A DNA stretch of 30,190 nt from an uncultured Hungatella sp. Its GTDB lineage: Bacteria; Bacillota; Clostridia; Lachnospirales; Lachnospiraceae. Both the position numbers and the translations under genes were made by a program. The stretch covers positions 1 through 30,190 of the forward strand of contig CAJUPP010000046.1 of the NCBI GenBank assembly GCA_910588325.1, written 5' to 3'. The notes beneath the pieces were generated by a model that saw nothing but the letters and a program-made list of their open reading frames with translations, ran no database searches and was not told the origin of the DNA. Below, piece after piece: positions 15,696 to 23,181 of this stretch. Numbering within the stretch: position 1 is the first letter of the stretch; every line of letters begins with the position of its first letter.

Positions 15696-16670
15696 ATGAT
15701 GTTCTTCCCATTTTTGCTGTTTGTTGTAGGCCTTCTGTTTCTTATCAAAGGAGGCGACTGGTTTGTAGACGGCGCTACCGGCATTGCCCATCGGTTCCGC
15801 CTGCCGGAGATTTTAATCGGCGCTACGGTGGTATCCATCGGTACTACTCTTCCGGAAGTTATGGTATCTGCCACCTCCGCCTTAAGCGGCCACGGCGAAA
15901 TCGCCTACGGCAATGCCATCGGCTCTATTATCTGCAACACTTCCTTCATTGCTGCTATTACCATTGCCGTAAAGCCCGGGCCTATTGAACGCCGCACGTT
16001 AAAAACTCCTGTGATTTTCTTCTTTATCTCTGGGGCTTTTTATGTGGGTATTGCCTATACATCCGGATATTTCAGCCGGTCTGCGGGTCTTCTCCTTCTA
16101 GCTGTCTTCCTGTTCTATATGGTATACACGGTTCTCCAAATGAAACATGTACCTCCGACAGAAGAACTTCAGGAGGTAACCGTTCAAAATAAGACGCCTA
16201 TTACCAAAGATCTGCTGCTTCTTGTCGCTGGCGCTGTGCTCATCGCTATCGGCGCGGATCTGCTAGTGGATAACGGAACCCTCATCGCTCAGGCGCTTGG
16301 CGTTCCGGAATCTGTTATCGCATTGACCTTCGTAGCCTTGGGAACTTCCCTTCCGGAACTGGTTACCGCCATCACCTCTCTGGTCAAAGGACACGGAGCC
16401 CTTTCCCTTGGAAATGTCATAGGCGCTAACCTGTTTAACCTGGTATTGGTCAGCGGAGTATCCGCAACCCTGGCTCCCTTCCATATTCCTCAGAGCGCCT
16501 CCATCGCCGGAAAAAATGCTTCACTTGTTTTAGACATTCCGGTTATGCTGTTTGTCATGCTCTTCATGACCGTTCCGGCCCTTATCCGCGGTAAGCTCTC
16601 CCGCTTTCAGGGAATTCTGCTTTTGATTGTATATGCAACATTCTGTGTGATTCAGTTTACCATGGCATAA
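15696..16670 (+). CDS. CaCA-family Ca2+(Mn2+)/cation antiporter, YrbG-like
   Basis: An integral membrane exchanger of about 324 residues with roughly ten hydrophobic segments arranged as two inverted repeats. The first alpha repeat has SIGTTLPEVMVSATSAL and GNAIGSIICN; the second has ALGTSLPELVTAITSL and GNVIGANLFN. These are the ion-binding signatures of the sodium/calcium exchanger superfamily. The manganese riboswitch upstream suggests it exports Mn2+ or relieves Mn2+ stress, although the family is usually labelled Ca2+/Na+. AGGAG lies 8 bases before the ATG at 15696; the ATG at 15690 is in frame but only 2 bases from that site. Element B sits in its leader. A bidirectional terminator follows. 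Confidence 0.92.
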   Translation: MMFFPFLLFVVGLLFLIKGGDWFVDGATGIAHRFRLPEILIGATVVSIGTTLPEVMVSATSALSGHGEIAYGNAIGSIICNTSFIAAITIAVKPGPIERRTLKTPVIFFFISGAFYVGIAYTSGYFSRSAGLLLLAVFLFYMVYTVLQMKHVPPTEELQEVTVQNKTPITKDLLLLVAGAVLIAIGADLLVDNGTLIAQALGVPESVIALTFVALGTSLPELVTAITSLVKGHGALSLGNVIGANLFNLVLVSGVSATLAPFHIPQSASIAGKNASLVLDIPVMLFVMLFMTVPALIRGKLSRFQGILLLIVYATFCVIQFTMA

Positions 16671-16677
16671 ACGACAC

Positions 16678-16703
16678 AAAGCTCTGTCACAAGACAGAGC
16701 TTT
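16678..16703. terminator. Bidirectional terminator between exchanger and purB
   Basis: AAAGCTCTGTC (16678-16688) and GACAGAGCTTT (16693-16703) form an 11-bp perfect stem with the loop ACAA. The T tracts are short on both sides, but the position between convergent stops supports the call. Confidence 0.82.
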
Positions 16704-16713
16704 CATTAACAGA

Positions 16714-18144
16714 TTATACCAAAATCTCCGCCTTCGCTCCCAGAACTTCCTTATTCTTTTCCAGAATCGGACGAACAATCTCTTTCAAAAACTCATCCAC
16801 CTGTTCCGGCGCTCTTCCTATGTATCTCTTTGGATCCATCGCCGTCTGCAGATCTTCCATGCTCAGTCCAAAGGCCGAATCCCCTGCAATCAGTTCCAGC
16901 AGATTATTGTCAAGCCCTTTCTCCTTCACATTCTTTCCTGCTTCCATCGACAGCTGGCGTATTCTTTCATGGAGTTCCTGCCGGTCTCCTCCTGCTTTCA
17001 CTGCATCCATCATAATATTTTCCGTAGCCATAAAAGGCAGCTCAGCCATAAAGTGTTTCTCAATCACTTTGGGATACACCACCAGCCCGTCCACCACATT
17101 CAGATACAGATCCAGAATTCCGTCCACTGCCAAAAATCCTTCTGGAATGCTTAACCGCTTATTGGCCGAATCATCCAGTGTCCGCTCAAACCACTGGGTA
17201 GAAGCCACCAGCATAGGATTCATCACATCCGCCATCACATAGTTTGCCAAAGATGCAATTCTCTCGCTTCTCATAGGGTTTCTCTTATATGCCATGGCAG
17301 AAGAACCGATCTGATTCTTCTCAAAAGGCTCCTCCACTTCTTTCAAATGCTGCAAAAGCCGGATATCATTGGAGAACTTATGAGCGCTCTGTGCAATCCC
17401 TGCCAGCACATTCACCACTCTGGTATCCACTTTCCGGGAATAAGTCTGGCCTGACACCGGATAACACTCCTTAAATCCCATCTTCTCTGCAATCATCTGA
17501 TCCGCCTTCCGGCACTTCTCATGATCCCCGTCAAACAGTTCCAGGAAGCTGGCCTGAGTCCCCGTAGTTCCTTTAGACCCCAGAAGCTTCATTCCCGACA
17601 GCACATGATCCAGATCCTCCAGATCCAGACACAACTCCTGCATCCAAAGAGTCGCCCTCTTTCCCACTGTCGTAGGCTGAGCCGGCTGAAAATGGGTAAA
17701 TGCCAATGTGGGCTGATTCTTATATTTCTCTGCAAAATCCGCCAGCCGGGCCAAAACATTGATCAGTTTCTTTCTCACCAGCCCCAGTGCCTCTGTCATG
17801 ATAATAATATCCGTATTGTCTCCTACATAGCAGGAGGTTGCCCCCAAATGAATAATGCCCTTTGCCCCGGGACACTGCTGCCCGTAAGCATACACGTGGG
17901 ACATCACATCATGGCGCACCAGACGTTCCCTCTCCTTTGCCACCTCATAATTAATATCATCCTGAAACTCTATAAGTTCATCAATCTGTTCCTGTGTAAT
18001 CGGAAGCCCCAATTCTTTTTCCGTCTCTGCCAAAGCGATCCACAGCTTCCTCCAGGTGCGGAATTTCTTATCCGGAGAAAAAATATACTGCATTTCTTTA
18101 CTGGCATACCGCTCCGAAAGCGGGCTCTGATATCCATCGTTCAT
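16714..18144 (-). CDS. purB: Adenylosuccinate lyase
   Basis: Catalyses two fumarate-releasing steps: SAICAR to AICAR, and adenylosuccinate to AMP. The superfamily signature GSSAMAYKRNPMRSE is intact, as are HLGATSCYVGDN and FTHFQPAQPTTVGKR, which hold active-site histidines. The 476-residue length matches the longer, eukaryote-like PurB form common in Clostridia rather than the 430-residue Bacillus type. AAGGAG precedes the ATG. It is the last gene of purC-purF-purB, 45 bases after purF with no terminator between. Confidence 0.97.
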   Translation of the reverse strand: MNDGYQSPLSERYASKEMQYIFSPDKKFRTWRKLWIALAETEKELGLPITQEQIDELIEFQDDINYEVAKERERLVRHDVMSHVYAYGQQCPGAKGIIHLGATSCYVGDNTDIIIMTEALGLVRKKLINVLARLADFAEKYKNQPTLAFTHFQPAQPTTVGKRATLWMQELCLDLEDLDHVLSGMKLLGSKGTTGTQASFLELFDGDHEKCRKADQMIAEKMGFKECYPVSGQTYSRKVDTRVVNVLAGIAQSAHKFSNDIRLLQHLKEVEEPFEKNQIGSSAMAYKRNPMRSERIASLANYVMADVMNPMLVASTQWFERTLDDSANKRLSIPEGFLAVDGILDLYLNVVDGLVVYPKVIEKHFMAELPFMATENIMMDAVKAGGDRQELHERIRQLSMEAGKNVKEKGLDNNLLELIAGDSAFGLSMEDLQTAMDPKRYIGRAPEQVDEFLKEIVRPILEKNKEVLGAKAEILV

Positions 18145-18189
18145 CCTTAGTCTCCTTTCCTCTGTCCGAAATAATTCCCTTCTCTCTTC

Positions 18190-19623
18190 CTACCTCCAAT
18201 ACTCCCCCCTGATATCCTCCTTAGGCGGAGCAATCGGATACTCCCCGCTAAAGCATGCCGTACAGACCGGCAGCCCCTGGGCCATCTCCCCAAGCCGCCT
18301 CATCTCCAGATATCCCAGAGAATCCGCTCCAATCAGCCTGCAGACCTCCTCCACGGTTTTTCCGGAAGCAATCAGCTGATCCTCAGACGGAATATCCGTA
18401 CCGAAATAACAGGGATAGAGAAACGGCGGCGCCGTAACCCTCATATGCACTTCTTTGGCTCCTGCCTCCCGCAGCATCCGCACAATTTGGTGGCTGGTGG
18501 TTCCCCGGACAATGGAATCGTCAATCATAATCACCCGTTTTCCTGCAACTGCCTCCCGCAGCACATTCAACTTCACTCTCACCGCAGACACCCGGTTGCT
18601 CTGCTTCGGTTTAATAAAGGTCCTTCCTACATAGGAATTCTTTACAAACGCACTCCCATAAGGAATTCCGGACTCCATAGAATATCCGATAGCTGCCACA
18701 TTGCCCGATTCCGGCACTCCTACCACCAGATCCGCCTCTATCGGAGAGTCCTTTGCCAGGCACCGTCCCGCATAGATTCTGGAATGATACACACTGACTC
18801 CGTCAAACACACTGTCCGGCCTTGCAAAATAAATATATTCAAAAATGCACCTGGCCTGCTTTTCCCTTTTCTCAAAGCACATCTCCCGGTTAGAACAGAT
18901 TCCGTCCTTTGTGATGCTGACCACCTCTCCCGGCTCCACATCCCGGACAAACTCTGCCCCTACCGTATCCAATGCACAGCTCTCCGATACCAGAATATAG
19001 GCATTATCCTTCCTTCCGATACAAAGGGGCTTAAACCCATAAGGATCCCTGGCGCCAATCAATTTCCTTGGACTCATGATAACCAGAGAATAAGCACCCT
19101 TTAGTTTCTTCATCGCCTGAATTACCGCTGTCTGAACATCCGGAGACTTCACCCTCTCCCTGGCAATATGGTATGCAATGACCTCCGAGTCAATGGTAGT
19201 CTGGAAAATGGCGCCGCTGTACTCCAGTTCCCTGCGAAGCTCCGGTGCATTGACCAGATTCCCGTTGTGAGCCAGTCCCAAGGTTCCCTTCACATAGTTA
19301 AGTACCAACGGCTGTGCATTCTCCCGGCTGCTGCTGCCTGCTGTAGAATAACGGACATGGCCTACTCCAATATTCCCATGAAGCTGTTCCAGCGTCTCCT
19401 GTGTAAACACCTCATTGCACAGCCCCATTCCCTTGTGGACAGAAACCTTTCCTTTCGGCCCTTTCGTATCGCTGACCGCGATTCCGCAGCTTTCCTGTCC
19501 TCTGTGCTGCAGTGCAAATAAACCATAATAGATGGTGGAAGCTACCTCTCCACCATCTAAATCATACATGCCAAAAACTCCACATTCCTCATGAAGCTTT
19601 TCTAAATTTTGATAATCGCTCAT
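18190..19623 (-). CDS. purF: Amidophosphoribosyltransferase, 4Fe-4S type
   Basis: First committed step of purine synthesis: glutamine plus PRPP gives phosphoribosylamine. The short propeptide MSDYQNLEKLHEE precedes the N-terminal nucleophile Cys14 in CGVFG, as in the self-processed Bacillus enzyme. The glutaminase domain fills about 14-240, and the phosphoribosyltransferase domain has the PRPP loop VIMIDDSIVRGTT. Four cysteines at 259, 405, 454 and 457 (RCIFEY, YPCYFG, CTAC) sit where the Bacillus enzyme binds an oxygen-sensitive 4Fe-4S cluster, which suits an anaerobe. It starts 37 bases after purC. Confidence 0.97.
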   Translation of the reverse strand: MSDYQNLEKLHEECGVFGMYDLDGGEVASTIYYGLFALQHRGQESCGIAVSDTKGPKGKVSVHKGMGLCNEVFTQETLEQLHGNIGVGHVRYSTAGSSSRENAQPLVLNYVKGTLGLAHNGNLVNAPELRRELEYSGAIFQTTIDSEVIAYHIARERVKSPDVQTAVIQAMKKLKGAYSLVIMSPRKLIGARDPYGFKPLCIGRKDNAYILVSESCALDTVGAEFVRDVEPGEVVSITKDGICSNREMCFEKREKQARCIFEYIYFARPDSVFDGVSVYHSRIYAGRCLAKDSPIEADLVVGVPESGNVAAIGYSMESGIPYGSAFVKNSYVGRTFIKPKQSNRVSAVRVKLNVLREAVAGKRVIMIDDSIVRGTTSHQIVRMLREAGAKEVHMRVTAPPFLYPCYFGTDIPSEDQLIASGKTVEEVCRLIGADSLGYLEMRRLGEMAQGLPVCTACFSGEYPIAPPKEDIRGEYWR

Positions 19624-19660
19624 CGATTCCCAGTCCTTTTCAAATCACCATAACAAAGCT

Positions 19661-20368
19661 TTAATGAATTCCCAAACGCCGGAATACTTCTTGATAAGCA
19701 TCCTCCACATTGCCCAAGTCCCTGCGGAATCTGTCTTTATCCAGCTTCTCGTGAGTCTCCTTATCCCACAGCCTGCAAGTATCCGGAGACACCTCATCCG
19801 CCAGAATAATCTGCCCGTGATAACGGCCAAACTCAATCTTAAAGTCAATCAGCTCAATTCCAAGACCCGCAAAATAGTTCTGCATCACTTCATTTACCTT
19901 AAATGCGTATTTGGAAATGGTATCAATCTCTTCCTGAGTCGCCAGTCCCAATGCCAGCGCATAGTAGTCATTGATAAATGGATCATGCAGGTCATCATTC
20001 TTGTAACTGAACTCCAGAGTCGGAGAAAGAAGCTTGATTCCCTCTTCCATTCCCAGTTTCTTCGCAAAGCTGCCTGCAGAAAAATTCCTGATTATGACCT
20101 CCAGTGGAACAATCTCCACCTTCTTTACTACGGTTTCTCTATCATTTAATTCCTCAATCAAATGGGTCGGAACGCCTTCTGCCTCAAGAAGTTGAAAGAT
20201 ATGGTTGGTCATACGATTGTTGATGGCGCCCTTACCTACGATCGTCCCCTTTTTCTGTCCGTCGAATGCAGTTGCATCATCCTTATAAGACACAATCAGG
20301 GCATCCTGATCCTCAGTTGTGAAAACCTTCTTTGCCTTACCTTCATACAATAACTCTTTTTTCTCCAT
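19661..20368 (-). CDS. purC: SAICAR synthetase
   Basis: Ligates aspartate to CAIR with ATP in purine synthesis. LLYEGKAKKVF at the N-terminus forms the ATP-binding glycine loop, and RNFSAGSFAKKLG, ELIDFKIEFGR and LADEVSPDTCRLWD are the usual substrate-binding segments. The 235-residue single-domain form is normal for bacteria. AGGTGG lies 6 bases before the ATG. It heads the purC-purF-purB operon; the promoter at 20457-20485 overlaps the terminator arm of the preceding gene. Confidence 0.97.
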   Translation of the reverse strand: MEKKELLYEGKAKKVFTTEDQDALIVSYKDDATAFDGQKKGTIVGKGAINNRMTNHIFQLLEAEGVPTHLIEELNDRETVVKKVEIVPLEVIIRNFSAGSFAKKLGMEEGIKLLSPTLEFSYKNDDLHDPFINDYYALALGLATQEEIDTISKYAFKVNEVMQNYFAGLGIELIDFKIEFGRYHGQIILADEVSPDTCRLWDKETHEKLDKDRFRRDLGNVEDAYQEVFRRLGIH

Positions 20369-20456
20369 GGGTATCCACCTATCCTCTCACAAATTGTCCT
20401 CTCGTAAGTGCTAAGACCTGCTGAATTGTTGTGTTCTCTCACAAATTACAGTAGAA

Positions 20457-20485
20457 ATTATAAAGCATAAAGGGAAGAAATACAA
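20457..20485 (-). promoter_or_regulatory. Promoter of the purC-purF-purB operon
   Basis: TTGTAT (20480-20485) and TATAAT (20457-20462) are 17 bases apart on the minus strand. The -35 lies within the downstream arm of the uxaB terminator hairpin. The leader of about 80 nt contains AATTTGTGAGAG twice (complements of 20384-20395 and 20436-20447), 52 bases apart, a possible regulatory repeat. Confidence 0.65.
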
Positions 20486-20519
20486 TCATTTTTAAAAACA
20501 ATCTGTATTTCTTCCCTTT
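20469..20519. terminator. Terminator of uxaB
   Basis: AAAGGGAAGAAATACA and TGTATTTCTTCCCTTT form a long perfect stem around an AT-rich loop. On the minus strand it is followed by TTTATGCTTTATAAT. The sequence is nearly symmetric, so it could stop transcription from both sides. Confidence 0.82.
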
Positions 20520-20590
20520 TCTCCTGTTGAGGCAGCTCATCTACTTGCAGGAAGCCTCTGATTCCACACCGTCTTAGCTGTTACAGTTTA

Positions 20591-21928
20591 TTATCTTGCC
20601 AGCACTGCATCATAAGCCGCCGCCATGCCCTTTTCTTCAATCAGGTCATAATACTCCTGAATCAAAGGCAGCAGACCGCTTAAATCCTGTCCCCAGTACT
20701 CTTCTTTTGCCAGGATATCCGCTACGGGCGCATCCTTCATGAAAGCCATAATTGCCTCGTCATCATTGGCCTCATCCGTCCGGTAAAATGCAATTAATGC
20801 GGCCAGGGAGAAGGTCAGTCCCTGAGGATAAGTTCCCTTTGCCTCTTTGTACTCCAGAATCGTCGGAAGCACTCTGGCCTTAAACTTTGATACGGAGTTT
20901 AAGGCAATGGACAGAAGCAGATGTTTGATAAACGGATTGGAGAACCTCTCCAGAACCGCCGCACCAAACTGCCGGTTGTCCTCCGTATCGCCGATGGTTG
21001 GAATAATCTCCTCAAAAATGCATTTCTTCAACAGCGTAGATACTTTCTCATCTTTCAGGCACTCTCCCACAGTTTCCAAGCCGTAAAGGCGAGCAGCCAA
21101 TACCATAGATGTGTGAGCGCCGTTTAAAATTCTGACTTTTCTCTTTTTATACGGATCCACATTGTCTGTCCAGACTACATGGAAACCGGCCTTCTGAAGC
21201 GGAAGTTCATTCTCATGGTCACCCTGGATTACCCACAGATGGAAAATCTCGGCTGTATCCATCATATTGTCTTGCTCACCGATCCTCTTGCACAGGGCAT
21301 CATGCTCATCTCTGGGGAATCCGGTTACGATACGGTCCACCAGAGTGGAACAGAAATCATTCTCTTTCGTCAGCCATGTCTTGAAATCCTCACCCAGCTT
21401 CCAGAGGTCAGCATACTGAAGACAGCATTTCTCCAGTTCTTCCCCGTTGTGGTCAATCAGTTCGCAGGACAAAATGATAAAGCCTTTCAATCCCAGCTTA
21501 AACCTCTTATACAGCAGCTGAGTCAGTTTTCCCGGAAAACTTTTGGCCGGCGTATCCTCGAACCGATTATCTTCCACAAACTGAATGCCTGCTTCCGTAG
21601 TATTCGATACGATAAAGCGGAAATCCGGATTCTCCGCCAACGCCAGATATGCTTCATTCTCCACATAGGGATTCACACATCTGGAGATGATATCAATATG
21701 AGTATGCTCATCCACCACTTTGCCGTCATCAATTCCTCTTAAGAACAGGTTATACTCACAGTTCTGCTGCTTTAAAACTTCGCACATTCCCCTCTCAATA
21801 GGCTGTACGATCACAACAGAGCCGTCAAACATCCCCTGATCTTTTAACTTCTGGAAAAAATAATCTACAAATCCTCTTAAAAAACCGCCCTCGCCAAACT
21901 GAATCACCGTCTCTTTACGACTGCCCAT
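20591..21928 (-). CDS. uxaB: Tagaturonate reductase (altronate oxidoreductase)
   Basis: NAD-dependent polyol dehydrogenase of the long-chain mannitol dehydrogenase family; the UxaB branch reduces D-tagaturonate to D-altronate in galacturonate (pectin) catabolism. FGEGGFLRGF (11-20) is the Rossmann nucleotide loop, VVIVQPIERG is typical of UxaB, and KVRILNGAHT (264-273) holds the catalytic Lys and the Asn/His pair. The 445-residue length is slightly short of the E. coli enzyme. No uxaA or uxaC lies nearby, so the pathway is split. The upstream region carries a promoter, a CcpA-like site and a palindromic operator, indicating sugar-responsive control. A sister activity (fructuronate or mannitol reductase) cannot be wholly excluded. 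Confidence 0.88.
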   Translation of the reverse strand: MGSRKETVIQFGEGGFLRGFVDYFFQKLKDQGMFDGSVVIVQPIERGMCEVLKQQNCEYNLFLRGIDDGKVVDEHTHIDIISRCVNPYVENEAYLALAENPDFRFIVSNTTEAGIQFVEDNRFEDTPAKSFPGKLTQLLYKRFKLGLKGFIILSCELIDHNGEELEKCCLQYADLWKLGEDFKTWLTKENDFCSTLVDRIVTGFPRDEHDALCKRIGEQDNMMDTAEIFHLWVIQGDHENELPLQKAGFHVVWTDNVDPYKKRKVRILNGAHTSMVLAARLYGLETVGECLKDEKVSTLLKKCIFEEIIPTIGDTEDNRQFGAAVLERFSNPFIKHLLLSIALNSVSKFKARVLPTILEYKEAKGTYPQGLTFSLAALIAFYRTDEANDDEAIMAFMKDAPVADILAKEEYWGQDLSGLLPLIQEYYDLIEEKGMAAAYDAVLAR

Positions 21929-21955
21929 TTTCCTTTAACCTCCATATTATATCAT

Positions 21956-21969
21956 TGTAAGTACTTACA
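21956..21969. promoter_or_regulatory. Palindromic operator downstream of the uxaB start point
   Basis: TGTAAGTACTTACA is a 14-bp perfect palindrome at about +9 to +22 of the predicted uxaB transcript, a classic roadblock position. The regulator is unknown; a GntR- or LacI-type uronate repressor is plausible. Confidence 0.6.
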
Positions 21970-21984
21970 TCATCTTTTACTATA

Positions 21985-22013
21985 ACTATACACCATTTTT
22001 CCATACAATGCAA
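21985..22013 (-). promoter_or_regulatory. Promoter of uxaB
   Basis: TTGCAT (22008-22013) and TATAGT (21985-21990) are 17 bases apart on the minus strand, with predicted start near 21978. A separate TATAAT at 21943-21948 lacks a good -35. Confidence 0.65.
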
Positions 22014-22021
22014 GTATTTTT

Positions 22022-22035
22022 TGTAAGCGCTTTCA
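22022..22035. promoter_or_regulatory. Catabolite-responsive element (cre) upstream of uxaB
   Basis: TGTAAGCGCTTTCA fits the CcpA site consensus TGWAARCGYTWNCA, including the central CG. It is centred about 50 bases upstream of the predicted uxaB start, just beyond the -35. Confidence 0.68.
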
Positions 22036-22083
22036 TAGCAATCCCCCAAGCCGCCTATTCGGCGGCGGACTTTTATAGTAAGA

Positions 22084-22143
22084 CAGAAAAAAAGCCTTCC
22101 TCTTGCTATGTACATGTACAATACAAGATTCCGGCTTTTTCTG
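22084..22143 (-). terminator. Terminator downstream of the cold-shock gene
   Basis: On the minus strand AGAAAAAGCC and TCTTG pair with CAAGA and GGCTTTTTTTCT around a TGTACATGTACA-containing loop. The long T run follows the stem, matching a factor-independent terminator for the csp transcript. Confidence 0.75.
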
Positions 22144-22254
22144 TACAGGCCTCCGAAGCAATTCTTGCCAGGGATTCCTACACGCTACTGAGGCACGCCA
22201 TTCATGGCGCACCTGGAGTCAGGTTTTTACACTGCTGAAACTTTTGCGCACTCC
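22144..22254 (-). other. Structured 3' region of the csp transcript
   Basis: The 111 bases between the csp stop and its terminator hold a fully pairable 10-bp stem (AGGTGCGCCA and TGGCGTGCCT with a TGAA loop, 22191-22214). No open frame or known RNA family was recognised. It may be an mRNA tail or a processed small RNA. Confidence 0.4.
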
Positions 22255-22458
22255 TTATGCTGCATGTACGTTTACAGCCTGCATTCCACGGTTGCCTTCT
22301 GCAAGGTCGAAGGTCACCTTCTGGCCATCTTCCAATGTCTTGTAGCCATCAGCTACAATACCAGAGAAATGTACGAAAACCTCTTCTCCGGTCTCATCGT
22401 TCGTGATGAAACCATACCCCTTTGTTGCGTTGAACCACTTAACTGTACCCTTATTCAT
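22255..22458 (-). CDS. Cold-shock protein, CspA family
   Basis: A single cold-shock domain of 67 residues that binds single-stranded RNA and DNA and melts secondary structure. RNP1 is KGYGFI (13-18) and RNP2 is VFVHF (27-31), with the aromatic surface KWFN at 7-10. GGGAGG precedes the ATG. The gene has a strong promoter 125 nt upstream and a leader with a 20-bp hairpin, suggesting post-transcriptional control like that of other csp genes. It is a monocistronic unit with its own terminator. Confidence 0.97.
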   Translation of the reverse strand: MNKGTVKWFNATKGYGFITNDETGEEVFVHFSGIVADGYKTLEDGQKVTFDLAEGNRGMQAVNVHAA

Positions 22459-22503
22459 TATGGTACCTCCCTATATAAATTTATTTAGGATTCTCAGTCA
22501 GAC

Positions 22504-22560
22504 AAAAAAACACATACTTTTGCAAGTCATCTGAAACCAAATGACTTACAAAAATATGTG
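22504..22560 (-). promoter_or_regulatory. Terminator-like hairpin in the csp 5' leader
   Basis: On the minus strand the 20-nt arm at 22541-22560 pairs along its whole length with 22511-22530 (two G-U pairs, ten-base loop), followed by seven T (22504-22510). It lies about 23 nt after the predicted transcript start and 45 nt before the csp start codon. It has all the parts of an intrinsic terminator, so it is probably an attenuator or RNA thermosensor. Confidence 0.72.
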
Positions 22561-22589
22561 AATCAAGAGTCTATTCAGAATATGTTGGA

Positions 22590-22618
22590 ATTATAACATT
22601 CCTTTTCCTTCCTGTCAA
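22590..22618 (-). promoter_or_regulatory. Consensus promoter of the cold-shock gene
   Basis: TTGACA (22613-22618) and TATAAT (22590-22595), both perfect, are 17 bases apart on the minus strand. Transcription should start near 22583, leaving a leader of about 125 nt. Confidence 0.88.
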
Positions 22619-22688
22619 GATGAAACAAATGAATTTCTAAAGAATTTTTTTAAATTCTTAATTTTTTTAGCAAAACTTCCTTTACAAT

Positions 22689-23021
22689 CTAACGTCCATC
22701 CGAATTCACGGATTCGTCTGCCTTTCTATACTCTTCTTCCTTCCGGTAAAACTCTATTATCCCTTCCTTGATCCGTACACGAATCCCAAAATATTGTTCC
22801 AAAATAGTATAGGGCTCCTCCTTGGAATTTTCCTCTGTAAAAACTGTCTCACGTAATACTTCCTCTGACACATGAATTCCGGCTGTCCTAAAATCTCTGA
22901 TCAAGAAAGCTGCCTCCAAAACCAGGGCACCGTAACAGATTTTTCGGATGATATGTTTCGATTTTTTTCTTTCGGAAAAATGTCTCCATGATTTTCGAGA
23001 ACGAAGTTTAAGAATCATCAC
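22689..23021 (-). CDS. Small single-pass membrane protein, unknown function
   Basis: A 110-residue protein with a very basic N-terminus (MMILKLRSRKSWRHFSERK), one hydrophobic segment (about 27-42, KICYGALVLEAAFLI) and an acidic, charged C-terminal part with EEEYRKADE. By the positive-inside rule the C-terminal 65 residues would lie outside the membrane. No family was recognised. The ribosome site is weak (AAAGG about 11-14 bases upstream of ATGATG). It stands alone between the csp gene and a palindromic repeat. It is accepted because codons look normal and no opposite-strand gene competes. Confidence 0.6.
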   Translation of the reverse strand: MMILKLRSRKSWRHFSERKKSKHIIRKICYGALVLEAAFLIRDFRTAGIHVSEEVLRETVFTEENSKEEPYTILEQYFGIRVRIKEGIIEFYRKEEEYRKADESVNSDGR

Positions 23022-23078
23022 TCAATAGACCTTTCAGAAATCGGATGCAGGGTCAGTATCTGATACATCCGAAAAACC

Positions 23079-23160
23079 GGCGTCAATATCCGCTGCGGCG
23101 CTGCGCACTATGGCTCATAAGGTCCTGTAGGGCGAAAACCGCAGCGGAACATAAAACGCC
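23079..23160. repeat. Palindromic element C
   Basis: TCCGCTGCGG (23089-23098) pairs with CCGCAGCGGA (23139-23148), with outer GGCGT (23079-23083) and ACGCC (23156-23160). A smaller hairpin, CGGATG...CATCCG, lies just left at 23042-23071. It is in the gap between two minus-strand genes and encodes nothing; without a T run it is not a simple terminator. Confidence 0.6.
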
Positions 23161-23181
23161 TCTTTAGAAATGTGGAAAAGC

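Noticed and set aside
17521..19104. Long plus-strand frames opposite purB and purF (17521-18150 and 18445-19104)
   Set aside because: They lie within highly conserved purine genes and have His/Pro/Arg-rich shadow composition.
22144..22254. Group II intron remnant suggested by a GTGCGCC-like start
   Set aside because: No reverse transcriptase, no domain V hairpin and no matching 3' end; only a short local resemblance.
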